From Phycisphaerales bacterium (GTDB taxonomy: Bacteria; Planctomycetota; Phycisphaerae; Phycisphaerales; UBA1924), in NCBI GenBank assembly GCA_020849105.1, contig JADLGW010000048.1, positions 62,001 to 126,000 of the forward strand: a stretch of DNA of 64,000 bases, written 5' to 3'. Numbering within the stretch: the first letter of the stretch is position 1; every line of letters begins with the position of its first letter. The position numbers were made by a program, and so were the translations under genes. Below the pieces are notes generated by a model. The model was not told the DNA's origin. It saw only the letters and a list, made by a program, of their open reading frames with translations, and did not search any database. Shown in pieces: positions 42,990-51,016 of this stretch.

Positions 42990-44203
42990 GCCGGCACCGC
43001 CTCTCGGGACGCGGGGACGGCGACGGACGCGGCCGTGGCGGCGAGGGCGAGGTCCAGGTCTTCATAGAGATCCTCCACATCCTCGAGGCCGACGGAGAGG
43101 CGGATGAGGCCGTCGCCGATGCCGATGCGGCGGCGCTCCTCGGGTTCGACCGCCGCGTGGGTCATGGTCGCGGGATGACACAGCAGCGATTTCACGCCGC
43201 CCAGAGATTCGGCGAGCGGCCAGAGTTGGAGGTGCGGCACGAGTGCGCGGACCCGCTGCACGCCGCCCCTGAGTTCCACACCGATGATCGCTCCGAACGC
43301 GGACTGCTGGCGGCGAGCGATCTCGTGGTGGGGGTGGCCGGGGAGACCGGGGTAGTAGACGCGCCCGACCTCCGGATGGTTCTCCAGGCGGCGGGCCAGT
43401 TCCAGCGCGATGGCGGCGTGCCTCTCAACCCGGAGAGACAGGGTCTTCAGGCCGCGGAGCAGGAGGAAGCAGTCCTGCGGGCCCGGCACGGCGCCCGTGG
43501 CATTCTGGACGAACTTCAGGCGAGCGGCGAGATCCTCATCGCGGGTGACCACCGCGCCGCCGATGACGTCGCAGTGACCTCCGATGTACTTGGTCGTGCT
43601 GTGCAGGACGAGGTCGGCGCCAAGTTCCAGCGGCCGCTGATGCACCGGCGTCGCAAAGGTGTTGTCGACGAGCACGACCGGCGCGGGTACGCCGATCCGG
43701 CGCGAGCGCGAAGCCGCGATCGCCGCCCGGATGTCCGTGACACGGAGCAGCGGGTTGGAGGGCGTTTCCAGCCACAGGAGCCGCGTGCTCGGCCGAACGG
43801 CCGAGGCGACCTGCGCCGGGTCGGTCGAGTCGATGAGCGAGAACTGGACGCCGAAGCGCTGAAAGATCTTCGTGAAGAGCCGGTAGCACCCGCCGTACAG
43901 ATCCTGCGAGGCCACGACGTGGTCCCCCGCGGAGAGCAGCCCTTGCAGCACCGCGTTCGCGGCCGCCAGGCCGCTGGCGAACGCGAAGCCGAAGCGTCCA
44001 CCTTCGACCGCGGCCAGGCTCTCCTCGAGCGCGGCCCGCGTGGGGTTGCCGGTGCGCGAGTAGCAGTACTCCGGCTTGCCGCCCAGTTCATCCTGGGCGT
44101 AGGTTGTGGTCTGGTACACCGGCGTGCAGACGGCCCCGGTCAGCGGGTCGCTGGGCTGGCCGGCATGGATAGCGACGGTGTCAAAGCGGTAGGAACGGGA
44201 CAT
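42986..44203 (-). CDS. metB: cystathionine gamma-synthase / O-acyl-homoserine sulfhydrylase-type PLP enzyme
   Basis: This Cys/Met-metabolism PLP enzyme of 405 aa has YSRTGNPTR (49-57), the PLP phosphate site, LETPSNP (145-151) and K205 in HSTTKYIGGH, which forms the Schiff base. Family members include cystathionine gamma-synthase, cystathionine beta- and gamma-lyases and sulfhydrylases. Coupling to hom points to methionine synthesis from activated homoserine, so MetB or MetZ is most likely. The RBS AGGAG lies 5 bases before ATG 44203 and forms the 3' strand of the predicted leader helix. Confidence 0.85.
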   Translation of the reverse strand: MSRSYRFDTVAIHAGQPSDPLTGAVCTPVYQTTTYAQDELGGKPEYCYSRTGNPTRAALEESLAAVEGGRFGFAFASGLAAANAVLQGLLSAGDHVVASQDLYGGCYRLFTKIFQRFGVQFSLIDSTDPAQVASAVRPSTRLLWLETPSNPLLRVTDIRAAIAASRSRRIGVPAPVVLVDNTFATPVHQRPLELGADLVLHSTTKYIGGHCDVIGGAVVTRDEDLAARLKFVQNATGAVPGPQDCFLLLRGLKTLSLRVERHAAIALELARRLENHPEVGRVYYPGLPGHPHHEIARRQQSAFGAIIGVELRGGVQRVRALVPHLQLWPLAESLGGVKSLLCHPATMTHAAVEPEERRRIGIGDGLIRLSVGLEDVEDLYEDLDLALAATAASVAVPASREAVPA

Positions 44204-44206
44204 GGT

Positions 44207-44301
44207 GGCTCCTTCGGCGGGCTCATGGCCCGCGGCTTGTCTGGTGTTCGGGCGAAAACGGATGGATAGCGGCGGGAGGGAGAAGCCCGAACGAAGGAGC
44301 C
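44207..44301 (-). promoter_or_regulatory. predicted three-way-junction 5'-UTR hiding the metB RBS
   Basis: Read on the minus strand, GGCTCCTTCG (44301-44292) is fully complementary to CGAAGGAGCC (44216-44207), which contains the metB Shine-Dalgarno. Inside this helix are a second stem GTTCGGGC/GCCCGAAC (44292-44285 with 44253-44246) and a third GCGGGC/GCCCGC (44233-44228 with 44222-44217). Together these form a three-way junction. Closing it would block metB translation. It matches no riboswitch class I can name (the SAM-I and SAM-II core sequences are absent). The pairing is read directly; the regulatory role is inference. Confidence 0.55.
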
Positions 44302-44317
44302 GAAGATGGTCAGGGGG

Positions 44318-44416
44318 TCAGCGTGCGCTCACCGCCCGGCCACCGTCGGGGAATCCCCCGTCCGGGCCGGGCATGGCCATAGGCATGGCCTGCGTGATGG
44401 TGCGCGTGCGCCGCAT
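44318..44416 (-). CDS. candidate Met/Thr leader peptide of the metB-hom operon
   Basis: This is a 32-codon ORF starting MRRTRTITQAMPMAMPG, whose stop lies 16 bp before the first pairing strand of the metB leader structure. It has Thr at 4, 6 and 8 and Met at 1, 11, 13 and 15; Thr and Met are the end products of the pathway whose genes follow. The codons ATG-CCT-ATG-GCC-ATG-CCC lead into a strong GC hairpin (GCCCGGC…GCCGGGC, with inner CGGGG/CCCCG). This is the layout of an amino-acid attenuator. The weak point is that no good Shine-Dalgarno precedes the ATG. Confidence 0.5.
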   Translation of the reverse strand: MRRTRTITQAMPMAMPGPDGGFPDGGRAVSAR

Positions 44417-44654
44417 GATCGGGCAGAGGATAGCAGCCGCCGCGCACATGTCAAGGAAGGCCCGCGACCGTCCGTTACCCATAACCCACCGCCCGCGGTC
44501 CGCCACGATCCCGATTATGGGGCCGGCGTTTGCGCCGATTCCCCAGCCGTTCCGGGCGGGGCATACCCGCGCTCGCCCCGCCCGCGCTGTCAAAGCACCA
44601 CGTCCGGCCTGCCGACAACACTCCTCGGCGGCGACCGCCCGGAGGGTTCTCAAC

Positions 44655-44924
44655 ATGGCGAAGCGTTCCTCCCCGTCCCTGTTCGGCAAACTGGCTGTCG
44701 CCCTGGTCTGCTTCGGGGTGCTCGCCGTCGGCGCACACATGCTGATCAAGCCCGAGCGGTACAGTTTCACCCGGCTCGGTGCGACGGGCCCGCAGGCGGG
44801 CCTGTTCCAGAGTTCCGTGGCGTGGATGGATGCCAACGTGGGGACGCGGCCGACCGGCGGGCTCCTGTGCGGCGCCGGCCTGCTGGGCATGATCGTGGCG
44901 GCGCGACCGAAGCCGCGGCACTGA
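44655..44924 (+). CDS. small two-span membrane protein
   Basis: This 89-aa protein has two hydrophobic helices (about 11-31, KLAVALVCFGVLAVGAHML; and 65-82, GGLLCGAGLLGMIVAA) and a polar loop between (ERYSFTRLGATGP). GGAGGG 8 bases before ATG 44655 fixes the start. No family is recognised. The 238 bp between it and the leader ORF should hold both divergent promoters; I see no other feature there. Confidence 0.55.
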   Translation: MAKRSSPSLFGKLAVALVCFGVLAVGAHMLIKPERYSFTRLGATGPQAGLFQSSVAWMDANVGTRPTGGLLCGAGLLGMIVAARPKPRH

Positions 44925-45112
44925 TCCCACCCCCGATCGCCCAAGCCCGCAGGCGTCGGCCCGTCGCACCGCACTCGTGCGCATGATGCCGCATTCAGGC
45001 TGGGTTCATGGAACTCGGCGGGGCCGGCCGCACCCCTACCCATGTGCATCGAGCACTCTCGCGGGGACCGGGAATCCGGTCCGCGCTCGAGTCTGCGCAC
45101 GGGAGGTCTGGG

Positions 45113-45820
45113 ATGAAGACAGGGCCGGTTCAAGCCACGTTCATGGGTGCGATCCTCGGGCTTGCGGCGGGGGCGACGGCGGACACCGTCCGCATGACGT
45201 CCGGGCCATTCACCGCGGGCGCGGGTGGTGAGTTCACGGCGACCGTGGAATCGGGCTACGGCGGGGAGACCGGGCCGGGAGGCTCGTTCCAGACGTTCTG
45301 CCTGGAGAGGAACGCTCCGATCAATCTGGGCGGGGGTATCAGCGGCAACGCGAACCTGTTCGACTTCACCCTGAGCGCCGCGGCGCACAGCGGCGGGGTC
45401 GGCGGCGGAAGCCCGGACCCGATCAGCGCGGGCACCGCGTACCTCTTCACGATGTTCCGGAACGGCACACTGTCGAACTACTCCTTCAACGGAACGGCCG
45501 CGGAGCGCAGGGCCGATGCCGACTCACTCCAGATCGCGCTGTGGACGCTCGAAGATGAGTACACCGGGCAGCCGCCCGCCAACGCCCAGGCAACCGCGTG
45601 GCTCGCCGAGGCCGCGGCGGCCGTGGCCAACGGCTCGATCTGGGGCGACACCATCGGCGATGTCCGTGTCCTGTCGCTCTGGCAGGGCGGGAATGACTTC
45701 CAGGACATGCTGACGATCATCCCATTGCCGCCGTCGGTCTGGATGGGCCTGGCGTCGCTGGCGGGTATCGGCGTGCTGCAGATCCGCCGCAGGGCCCGCG
45801 CCATGACGCCGCTGGCCTGA
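45113..45820 (+). CDS. exported protein with PEP-CTERM-like sorting signal
   Basis: This 235-aa protein has an N-terminal signal peptide (ATFMGAILGLAAGATA), a body rich in Gly/Ala/Ser with FCLERNAPINLGG, and a C-terminal tripartite signal: I-P-L-P-P-S, then the helix VWMGLASLAGIGVLQI, then RRRARAM. This P-L-P variant of the PEP-CTERM tail is recognised by exosortases, which cut and attach the protein at the surface or to exopolysaccharide. No exosortase gene is in the window. GGGAGG lies 11 bases before the ATG. Confidence 0.75.
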   Translation: MKTGPVQATFMGAILGLAAGATADTVRMTSGPFTAGAGGEFTATVESGYGGETGPGGSFQTFCLERNAPINLGGGISGNANLFDFTLSAAAHSGGVGGGSPDPISAGTAYLFTMFRNGTLSNYSFNGTAAERRADADSLQIALWTLEDEYTGQPPANAQATAWLAEAAAAVANGSIWGDTIGDVRVLSLWQGGNDFQDMLTIIPLPPSVWMGLASLAGIGVLQIRRRARAMTPLA

Positions 45821-45844
45821 TCGCGGCCGGTTCTCACAGCCGGA

Positions 45845-45900
45845 GCAAGGGCCCTGCCGCGTCCTCGCGAGAGGAACTCGGCGGGGCCCCTGACCCTTGC
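45845..45900. terminator. long hairpin between convergent genes (bidirectional terminator candidate)
   Basis: GCAAGGG (45845-45851) pairs with CCCTTGC's complement at 45894-45900. Within it GGCCCTGCCG pairs with CGGCGGGGCC, and at the tip TCCTC-GCGA-GAGGA forms a tetraloop hairpin. It lies between the ends of the PEP-CTERM-like gene and the DHS gene, so it can serve both. There is no T-run, as often in very GC-rich genomes. Confidence 0.55.
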
Positions 45901-45912
45901 CGGCACGGGCGC

Positions 45913-47040
45913 TCAGACGCGCTGCGCTTCGAACAGGTCCGCGAACTTGAAGCCCTTGCGTTTCTTCCAGCCGCCCCGGTGATAGGCATCGGAGGCCAGC
46001 AGCGGGAACATCGCTGTCAGTTCGCCGAACACCATCTGCTCGTGGACGACGTCCACCTTGCCCCAGGAGCAGGCCTCCCGGAGCGTGGAGCCGGAGAGGG
46101 CCCCGTCGCGGCTGTCCGCGACCGTCATCTGGATGGCGTACTTGTGCATGCTGACGGCGTTTTCGGCCCGCAGCACCGCCCCGTCCCTGCCCGTGTTGCG
46201 CTCGGCCAGCAGTTCGGCCGCGACCACGATGTCCTGGGCGAAGTTCTTGGGCACGCCGCCGCCGAGCATCAGGAGGCCGGTGTCCTTCGTCGCCAGTTTG
46301 ATCTCCGTCAGTTCGCGGAAGTCGGCGCCGGAGTCGAAAGCGACGCAGGGCTCGCCCGCCTCGCGCTTCTCGACCTGGTGCAGGACGATGCCGAAGCCCG
46401 CGGAGCAGTCGCTGAACGCGGGGCAGAAGATCGGCACCCGCTTGCGGTGCGCGGTGAGGACGATCGACTCGTTCCGTGGGTGGTGCTCGGCCAGGTAGGC
46501 GCCGAGGGCGTCGATGAACTGGCGGCTGGAGTAGGCCCCCGCATCAAACGTGTCGAAGACCCTCTTGGTGGTGGCGTCGCAATCGCGCAGGTTCTCCTCG
46601 TCGATGTAGGTGTCGTAGATCCGGTCGATCATCAGGTTGCGGAGGGTGGTGTCGTCCACCGGCGGGGCCTCCGGGCTGCCCGGGGCGATATAGTGCCTGA
46701 ACCCGAGTCCCTCGAAGAAATCCTGGTCCACGATGTTGGCCCCGGTGGAGACAACAGCGTCCACCATGTTGCTCTCCAGCAGCGTGATGACGGCCCTCTT
46801 GAGCCCGGCGGACACGAGCGAGCCCGCCAGCGTAAGGACGACCGCGCACCCCGTGTCCCTGAGCATCATCGTGTAGATGTCCGCCGCCTGGGCCAGGGCG
46901 CGGCTGGAGTACGCCATCTCCCGGTAACTGTCGATCACGGGGCGGGCGTCGAACTTCGTGATGTCCACATGCTTCACGGGCCGGGAGAGCAGTTCCCGGC
47001 GGGACCACGGGGCGCGGGCGGGCTTGCCGTTCTGCGGCAT
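45913..47040 (-). CDS. deoxyhypusine synthase-family protein
   Basis: This 375-aa protein is related to eukaryotic/archaeal deoxyhypusine synthase. VVLTLAGSLVSAGLKRAVIT, VVSTGANIVDQDF and LMLGGGVPKNFA form the NAD-binding region. CSWGKVD places a Lys at 328, matching the Lys that carries the butylamine intermediate in human DHS (K329). Bacteria lack eIF5A, so DHS-like proteins here are thought to act on polyamines (homospermidine-type synthesis) or on an unknown protein. The substrate cannot be told from sequence. Confidence 0.85.
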   Translation of the reverse strand: MPQNGKPARAPWSRRELLSRPVKHVDITKFDARPVIDSYREMAYSSRALAQAADIYTMMLRDTGCAVVLTLAGSLVSAGLKRAVITLLESNMVDAVVSTGANIVDQDFFEGLGFRHYIAPGSPEAPPVDDTTLRNLMIDRIYDTYIDEENLRDCDATTKRVFDTFDAGAYSSRQFIDALGAYLAEHHPRNESIVLTAHRKRVPIFCPAFSDCSAGFGIVLHQVEKREAGEPCVAFDSGADFRELTEIKLATKDTGLLMLGGGVPKNFAQDIVVAAELLAERNTGRDGAVLRAENAVSMHKYAIQMTVADSRDGALSGSTLREACSWGKVDVVHEQMVFGELTAMFPLLASDAYHRGGWKKRKGFKFADLFEAQRV

Positions 47041-47160
47041 GGATCAACCTTTCGAGTTTCAGCCTGGCCCCCCCGGCTGCCGTGACGGATCGGGCGCGGG
47101 GGTGACGCGCCCAGTGGGGTACGTTAGGCGGGGGCGACCGTTCGTTCCTATTCTGTCGCC

Positions 47161-48144
47161 ATGACGCACCAGCGGGTTGTCGCAGTGGCGGGGGCAAGCG
47201 GCTTCGTGGGCCGGCACATCGTGTCCCGCCTGATGGAATCGGGGTGGCAGGTCCGTGCGCTGGTCCGGTCGCCTGAGCGGGCGCGGGCGGCGTTCGCCGG
47301 GTGGCCCCGTGTGCCGGAACTCGTGCATGGCGACGCTCGCGACGCGCCGGCACTGGATCGGTTGGTGGCCGGCGGCCGGGCCTGCGTCAACGCGATCGGG
47401 ATTCTTCGCGAAGCGGGCGGGCAGACTTTCCGCGCGGCGCATGTCGGCGCGACGCGCGCCCTGGTCGGTGCCTGCCGCACGGCGGGAGTCGAACGGTTTG
47501 TCCAGGTTTCCGCGCTGGGGGTGACGGACGATGCCCCCACCCCATACCAGCGCACAAAGTTCGAGTCGGAACAGATCGTGCGGCGGAGCGGCCTGGGCTG
47601 GACCATCCTGCGGCCGAGCCTGATCCACGGACCCGGCAGTGAGTTCGTGGCGATGGCCCGGAAGTGGGTGCGCGGGGAGTCGCAGCCGTGGTTCTTTCTG
47701 CCCTATTTCACACGCGGCGAGCGATCCAGCGCCGTGCCGCTGGCGGCGACGACCACGATCGATCCGAAAGTCCAGCCCGTGTCGGTTGAGGACGTGGCCG
47801 ACGCGGTCGCGGCGGCGCTCGACCGGCCGGAAGCCGTCGGCGAGGTCTACCCGCTGGCGGGGCCGGACGTGCTGACCTGGCCGCAGTTGCTGGTGCACAT
47901 CCGTGACACCGTGCCGGGAGGGCGGTCCGACCTGCGGCCGCTGGGCATACCGGGTGTGTTGGCATCGAAGGTCGCAAGGGCTGCCAGGGCCCTTGGCGTC
48001 GGCGGGCTGCTCCCCTTTGACGAGGGGATGGCGCTCATGGGCGCCGAAGATTCGACAGCCTCCCTGGCCAAGGCGCGGCAGCACCTGGGCTTCGACCCGC
48101 GCCCGTTCCGCGCGACGTTCGGCACATACGCAGCGCGGGGATGA
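47161..48144 (+). CDS. NAD(P)-binding atypical SDR, NDUFA9 / complex I subunit-like
   Basis: This 327-aa protein has an N-terminal Rossmann fold with GASGFVGRHIVSRL (14-27) and CVNAIGILREAGGQTF, the pattern of NDUFA9-like and YcaC-type atypical SDRs. The active-site Tyr-Lys pair is weak (PYQRTKFESEQIV contains Y-x3-K). Such proteins bind NAD(P)H and often serve in respiratory or quinone-related assembly. It is divergent from the DHS gene with a 120-bp gap. Confidence 0.78.
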   Translation: MTHQRVVAVAGASGFVGRHIVSRLMESGWQVRALVRSPERARAAFAGWPRVPELVHGDARDAPALDRLVAGGRACVNAIGILREAGGQTFRAAHVGATRALVGACRTAGVERFVQVSALGVTDDAPTPYQRTKFESEQIVRRSGLGWTILRPSLIHGPGSEFVAMARKWVRGESQPWFFLPYFTRGERSSAVPLAATTTIDPKVQPVSVEDVADAVAAALDRPEAVGEVYPLAGPDVLTWPQLLVHIRDTVPGGRSDLRPLGIPGVLASKVARAARALGVGGLLPFDEGMALMGAEDSTASLAKARQHLGFDPRPFRATFGTYAARG

Positions 48145-48184
48145 GAGGGGCGTCAGGCGGGGTGTCCGCCGGGGCGAGTCTCTG

Positions 48185-49693
48185 TCAGGGCGGGCCGCCG
48201 CCGGTCGCCGCGGGCGGGTCGTAGTATGACGCGGGGAGGCTGAAAACGTAGTCTGTGTTGCGGCCGCGAGGATTGAGGGAGAAGGTGACGGGGGACGTTT
48301 GGACGCCGCCGTCGTCCATGCCGTCGGCGCCCACTGCGTAGACCACATAGGCGCGGTGGAACGGGTCGTCTGCCGCGTCCAGGCGCTTGTAGATGAACGG
48401 CGAGCCACTCCACGGGTCGATCAGGGCCTCTGCCGGGATCATCGGAACAAGTTCGGCCACGGACTCCGGATATGCCCCGTGTCGGGCCCGGAACAGTTCG
48501 ACTGCCAGCAGCACTCGCGTGCCCGCTGTACTAAGCACGTCGGAGTCGTAGAACCACGGCGTCATCGCGGGGCTCGGGGCCACATACCGAAGGGCCAGGA
48601 GGCGGAGGGGGATGCGGTCCGACTCCGGCAATGCGGTTGGCGGGCGCTGAAACCGCGGCGTCGAGACTGTCCTGAGCCACGCTGCGTACCGCTCCGCCGC
48701 GGACGCGACCGCGTCTCTGCTCGCGAACCCGATTGAACCCAGGTTGAGCAGGGGCGTCTGCGCCAGGACCGACAGCGGCCATGACCTGAACACGCTGTCG
48801 TCGCGGAAGAGGAATGCCCCGTCGCGGAGTTGAGTCAGGATCAGCCGGCCGCGAGCGGTGTGCATCCACTGGATCGAGTCGAGCATCTGGATGCGTTCCA
48901 CGCGGGCGGTGAGTTCCCACGGCGGCGGCGCCTGCCGGTCCATGGCCGCCAGCATCGCTTCCGCAACCGCCGCGGGCCGTGGGCGGGCGGGCAGCAGCAC
49001 GCGGGCACGCTCGTTGGCCATCACCCGAATGCCGTCCGCGACGAGGCGGTCACTGAGTGTTCCCTGCTGGGCGCTGATGCGTGCGATCGCCAGCATCTCC
49101 TCGTACGCACGGGTGAAGGATTCATCGTCGCCGTCGCGGGCGGCGACAAACATCCTCGCCGCCTCCAGCCGGGCCAGGGTGCGCGCCGAAGGCAGGTACG
49201 AGAGCCGCGTGTCGCTCATCCGCCGGCCGGGCGCACGCGTGATCGTGCGGACAGCCCGCGGCTGCGCGGCCGCCTCCGCGAGCGCCGCGAAGACACCCAG
49301 TCGCTCGGCGACGGTCAGAGCGCGTTCCGCCCGGGCGCGGGCCTCCGGGTATGTGACGTTGGCGTCGCACTCGCCGTCGGTGAGAGGGTACCACAGCGTG
49401 GAGAAGTCGGGCGTGACCGGCGACAGGACCCCGGGCTCCACCTGGCCCCGGATGTCTTCGTACAAGCGTGTTGCCCGCTGCATGGAGTCCCACGCATTGC
49501 CGGTCGCGTCCGCGGCGTGCACGGGCTGGGAGTCCTCGATCGCCCGGTCCCACTGCGCGAAGTAGTCAACGGACGTGCCGGGCACTGCGGCAAACGCGCG
49601 GTAGACCTCCGATCCCAGCCCACAGAGGACCGCCACGAGCACCGCGAGCACTGTCCGGCGGATCCATCGGCGGCGGGGTTCCGGGGCTTTCAT
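48185..49693 (-). CDS. exported protein with pseudopilin-like C-terminal motif, unknown function
   Basis: This 502-aa protein has a basic N-terminus and one hydrophobic helix (WIRRTVLAVLVAVLCGLGSE), then a long mostly helical region, and ends with IDPWSGSPFIYKRL and VVYAVGADGMDDGG. That ending is common in planctomycete type II secretion/pseudopilin-like and 'DUF' proteins (DPW-S-G-x-P-F…GxDGxDDGG). It has no catalytic motif. It probably resides in the envelope. Confidence 0.55.
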   Translation of the reverse strand: MKAPEPRRRWIRRTVLAVLVAVLCGLGSEVYRAFAAVPGTSVDYFAQWDRAIEDSQPVHAADATGNAWDSMQRATRLYEDIRGQVEPGVLSPVTPDFSTLWYPLTDGECDANVTYPEARARAERALTVAERLGVFAALAEAAAQPRAVRTITRAPGRRMSDTRLSYLPSARTLARLEAARMFVAARDGDDESFTRAYEEMLAIARISAQQGTLSDRLVADGIRVMANERARVLLPARPRPAAVAEAMLAAMDRQAPPPWELTARVERIQMLDSIQWMHTARGRLILTQLRDGAFLFRDDSVFRSWPLSVLAQTPLLNLGSIGFASRDAVASAAERYAAWLRTVSTPRFQRPPTALPESDRIPLRLLALRYVAPSPAMTPWFYDSDVLSTAGTRVLLAVELFRARHGAYPESVAELVPMIPAEALIDPWSGSPFIYKRLDAADDPFHRAYVVYAVGADGMDDGGVQTSPVTFSLNPRGRNTDYVFSLPASYYDPPAATGGGPP

Positions 49694-49742
49694 GGGGCGG
49701 GTGTACCGGTGGATGAGGCGGCGGTGGCAGGAATCCGGGCGC

Positions 49743-50150
49743 TCAGACGCCGGACACCATCGCCAGCCCGAGGGCGATGTTGAGGATGCAGATCACGATA
49801 TTGAGCGCGACGGCACCGACCCAGATGGGCCACAGGCGCGGCCCGAGCGGGTTCCGGCGATCCAGGGCCCACACGGAGGCGGCCGTGCCCACAATGATGG
49901 GAACCATAAACGCCGCGGAGATCGCCAGGCAGGCCGCGCCGACGACAAGTGTCCCGGCCCGCAGGAAGAACCCGATCCAGGCGATGGCGAACAGGGCGGC
50001 CACGGGCAGGGTGGCGAGCAGGAACGCCCGGCCGAGGCGCAACTGCCTGCGGGGCCGACCAGCGGCGGCCGTGCCGCACTCGGGGCAGAGGAAGAGGGCG
50101 TCGCGGCCCGGCGTCAGCCCGGCAAGGGCGTATCCGCAGTGCTCGCACAT
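49743..50150 (-). CDS. membrane protein with N-terminal zinc ribbon
   Basis: This 135-aa protein has a ribbon MCEHCGYALAGLTPG…FLCPECG (two C-x2-C pairs) followed by three or four hydrophobic helices. It is the same class as the protein at 15592-16509, but shorter. ATG 50150 begins directly at the ribbon; the GTG 24 bp upstream is less likely. The function is unknown. Confidence 0.6.
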   Translation of the reverse strand: MCEHCGYALAGLTPGRDALFLCPECGTAAAGRPRRQLRLGRAFLLATLPVAALFAIAWIGFFLRAGTLVVGAACLAISAAFMVPIIVGTAASVWALDRRNPLGPRLWPIWVGAVALNIVICILNIALGLAMVSGV

Positions 50151-50267
50151 GGTCGCGGCCGGTCGCGGGGGCACACCCCATTATCGGCTTCTCGTTGCTC
50201 CTGATCCCGCTCGTGATCCCGTGGGCCGGTGCGGCGAGCCCCGCGTGGCGTCCGGCACCAGCCCGGG

Positions 50268-50828
50268 TCACCCGCCGCACTGGTCGGCGACGAATGTTCG
50301 GCGTGCCCGGTCCTTGCGGACACCGGGGAAGCGGAGCGTGCGACCGTGCGCGGCGCAGTACACGCCCGGCGGGAGGACGCCCGCGGCGAAGATGGCCTCC
50401 GTCAGATTCTGGAGGGCGTCGGATCGTTTCATCTCGAACGGACGCATGGCGCCCGTGAGGACGACAGGGACGCGGAGCGGGTCCGCGCCCGTAGACATTG
50501 CGAGCAGGTGTTCGCCCGTGACGGTCAGCGTGTCCGTGCCGTGCAGGATGACGATCCCGGTGGTGTCCGTGGGGTGGGTGACGCAGCCGCCGGCGGCCCG
50601 CACGGCCCGGGCGATGTGGTCGCGGTCAGCGCCCGTCATCACCAGGCTGTCCTTGCTCATCAGTTGGCTGATCGTGACGGCTGTGTCCTCCAGGCGCAGG
50701 CGGCGGAGCATGCGGGCGACAACGGAGTTCTTTGTGCCGGCGCTCTCCAGGTTCAGGAGTTGGCCTGTCGCCTCGTCGTAGGTCTTCTCGATGGTGCCGC
50801 CGGTGGTCAGCAGCGTCAGGTGGCGCAT
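50268..50828 (-). CDS. asparaginase-domain protein, N-terminal lobe only
   Basis: This 186-aa protein matches the first lobe of L-asparaginases: TLLTTGGTIEKTY holds the nucleophilic Thr, VILHGTDTLTVTGEHL the second Thr and Asp, and LTGAMRPFEMKRSDA the catalytic Lys. Classical asparaginases are about 330 aa, and the C-terminal lobe is missing. The ORF ends cleanly and a 118-bp gap follows, with no remnant seen. Short asparaginase-like proteins exist as a family, so it need not be broken. ATG 50828 is the sensible start. Confidence 0.75.
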   Translation of the reverse strand: MRHLTLLTTGGTIEKTYDEATGQLLNLESAGTKNSVVARMLRRLRLEDTAVTISQLMSKDSLVMTGADRDHIARAVRAAGGCVTHPTDTTGIVILHGTDTLTVTGEHLLAMSTGADPLRVPVVLTGAMRPFEMKRSDALQNLTEAIFAAGVLPPGVYCAAHGRTLRFPGVRKDRARRTFVADQCGG

Positions 50829-51016
50829 GGGGGAGGGTATGGGTGCGGCGGAGCGGCGGGCTCCGCGTCGGGTTTGGGTTACACGCATGCGGTCGGCCGC
50901 CCCTCGGAAGCCGTGCGGAGTGTGCGGGCGCCGCCGGCGGTTTCCGGGCGTCGGCGGTCACCTCCCATCCCGCCCGGTCCGATTCCTCAGCACGCGGACC
51001 GCCGCTGGAGGCCCCG

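Noticed and set aside
44207-44301. SAM-I or SAM-II riboswitch upstream of metB
   Set aside because: The expected position and the three-way shape are suggestive, but the conserved core sequences of those classes are not present on either strand.
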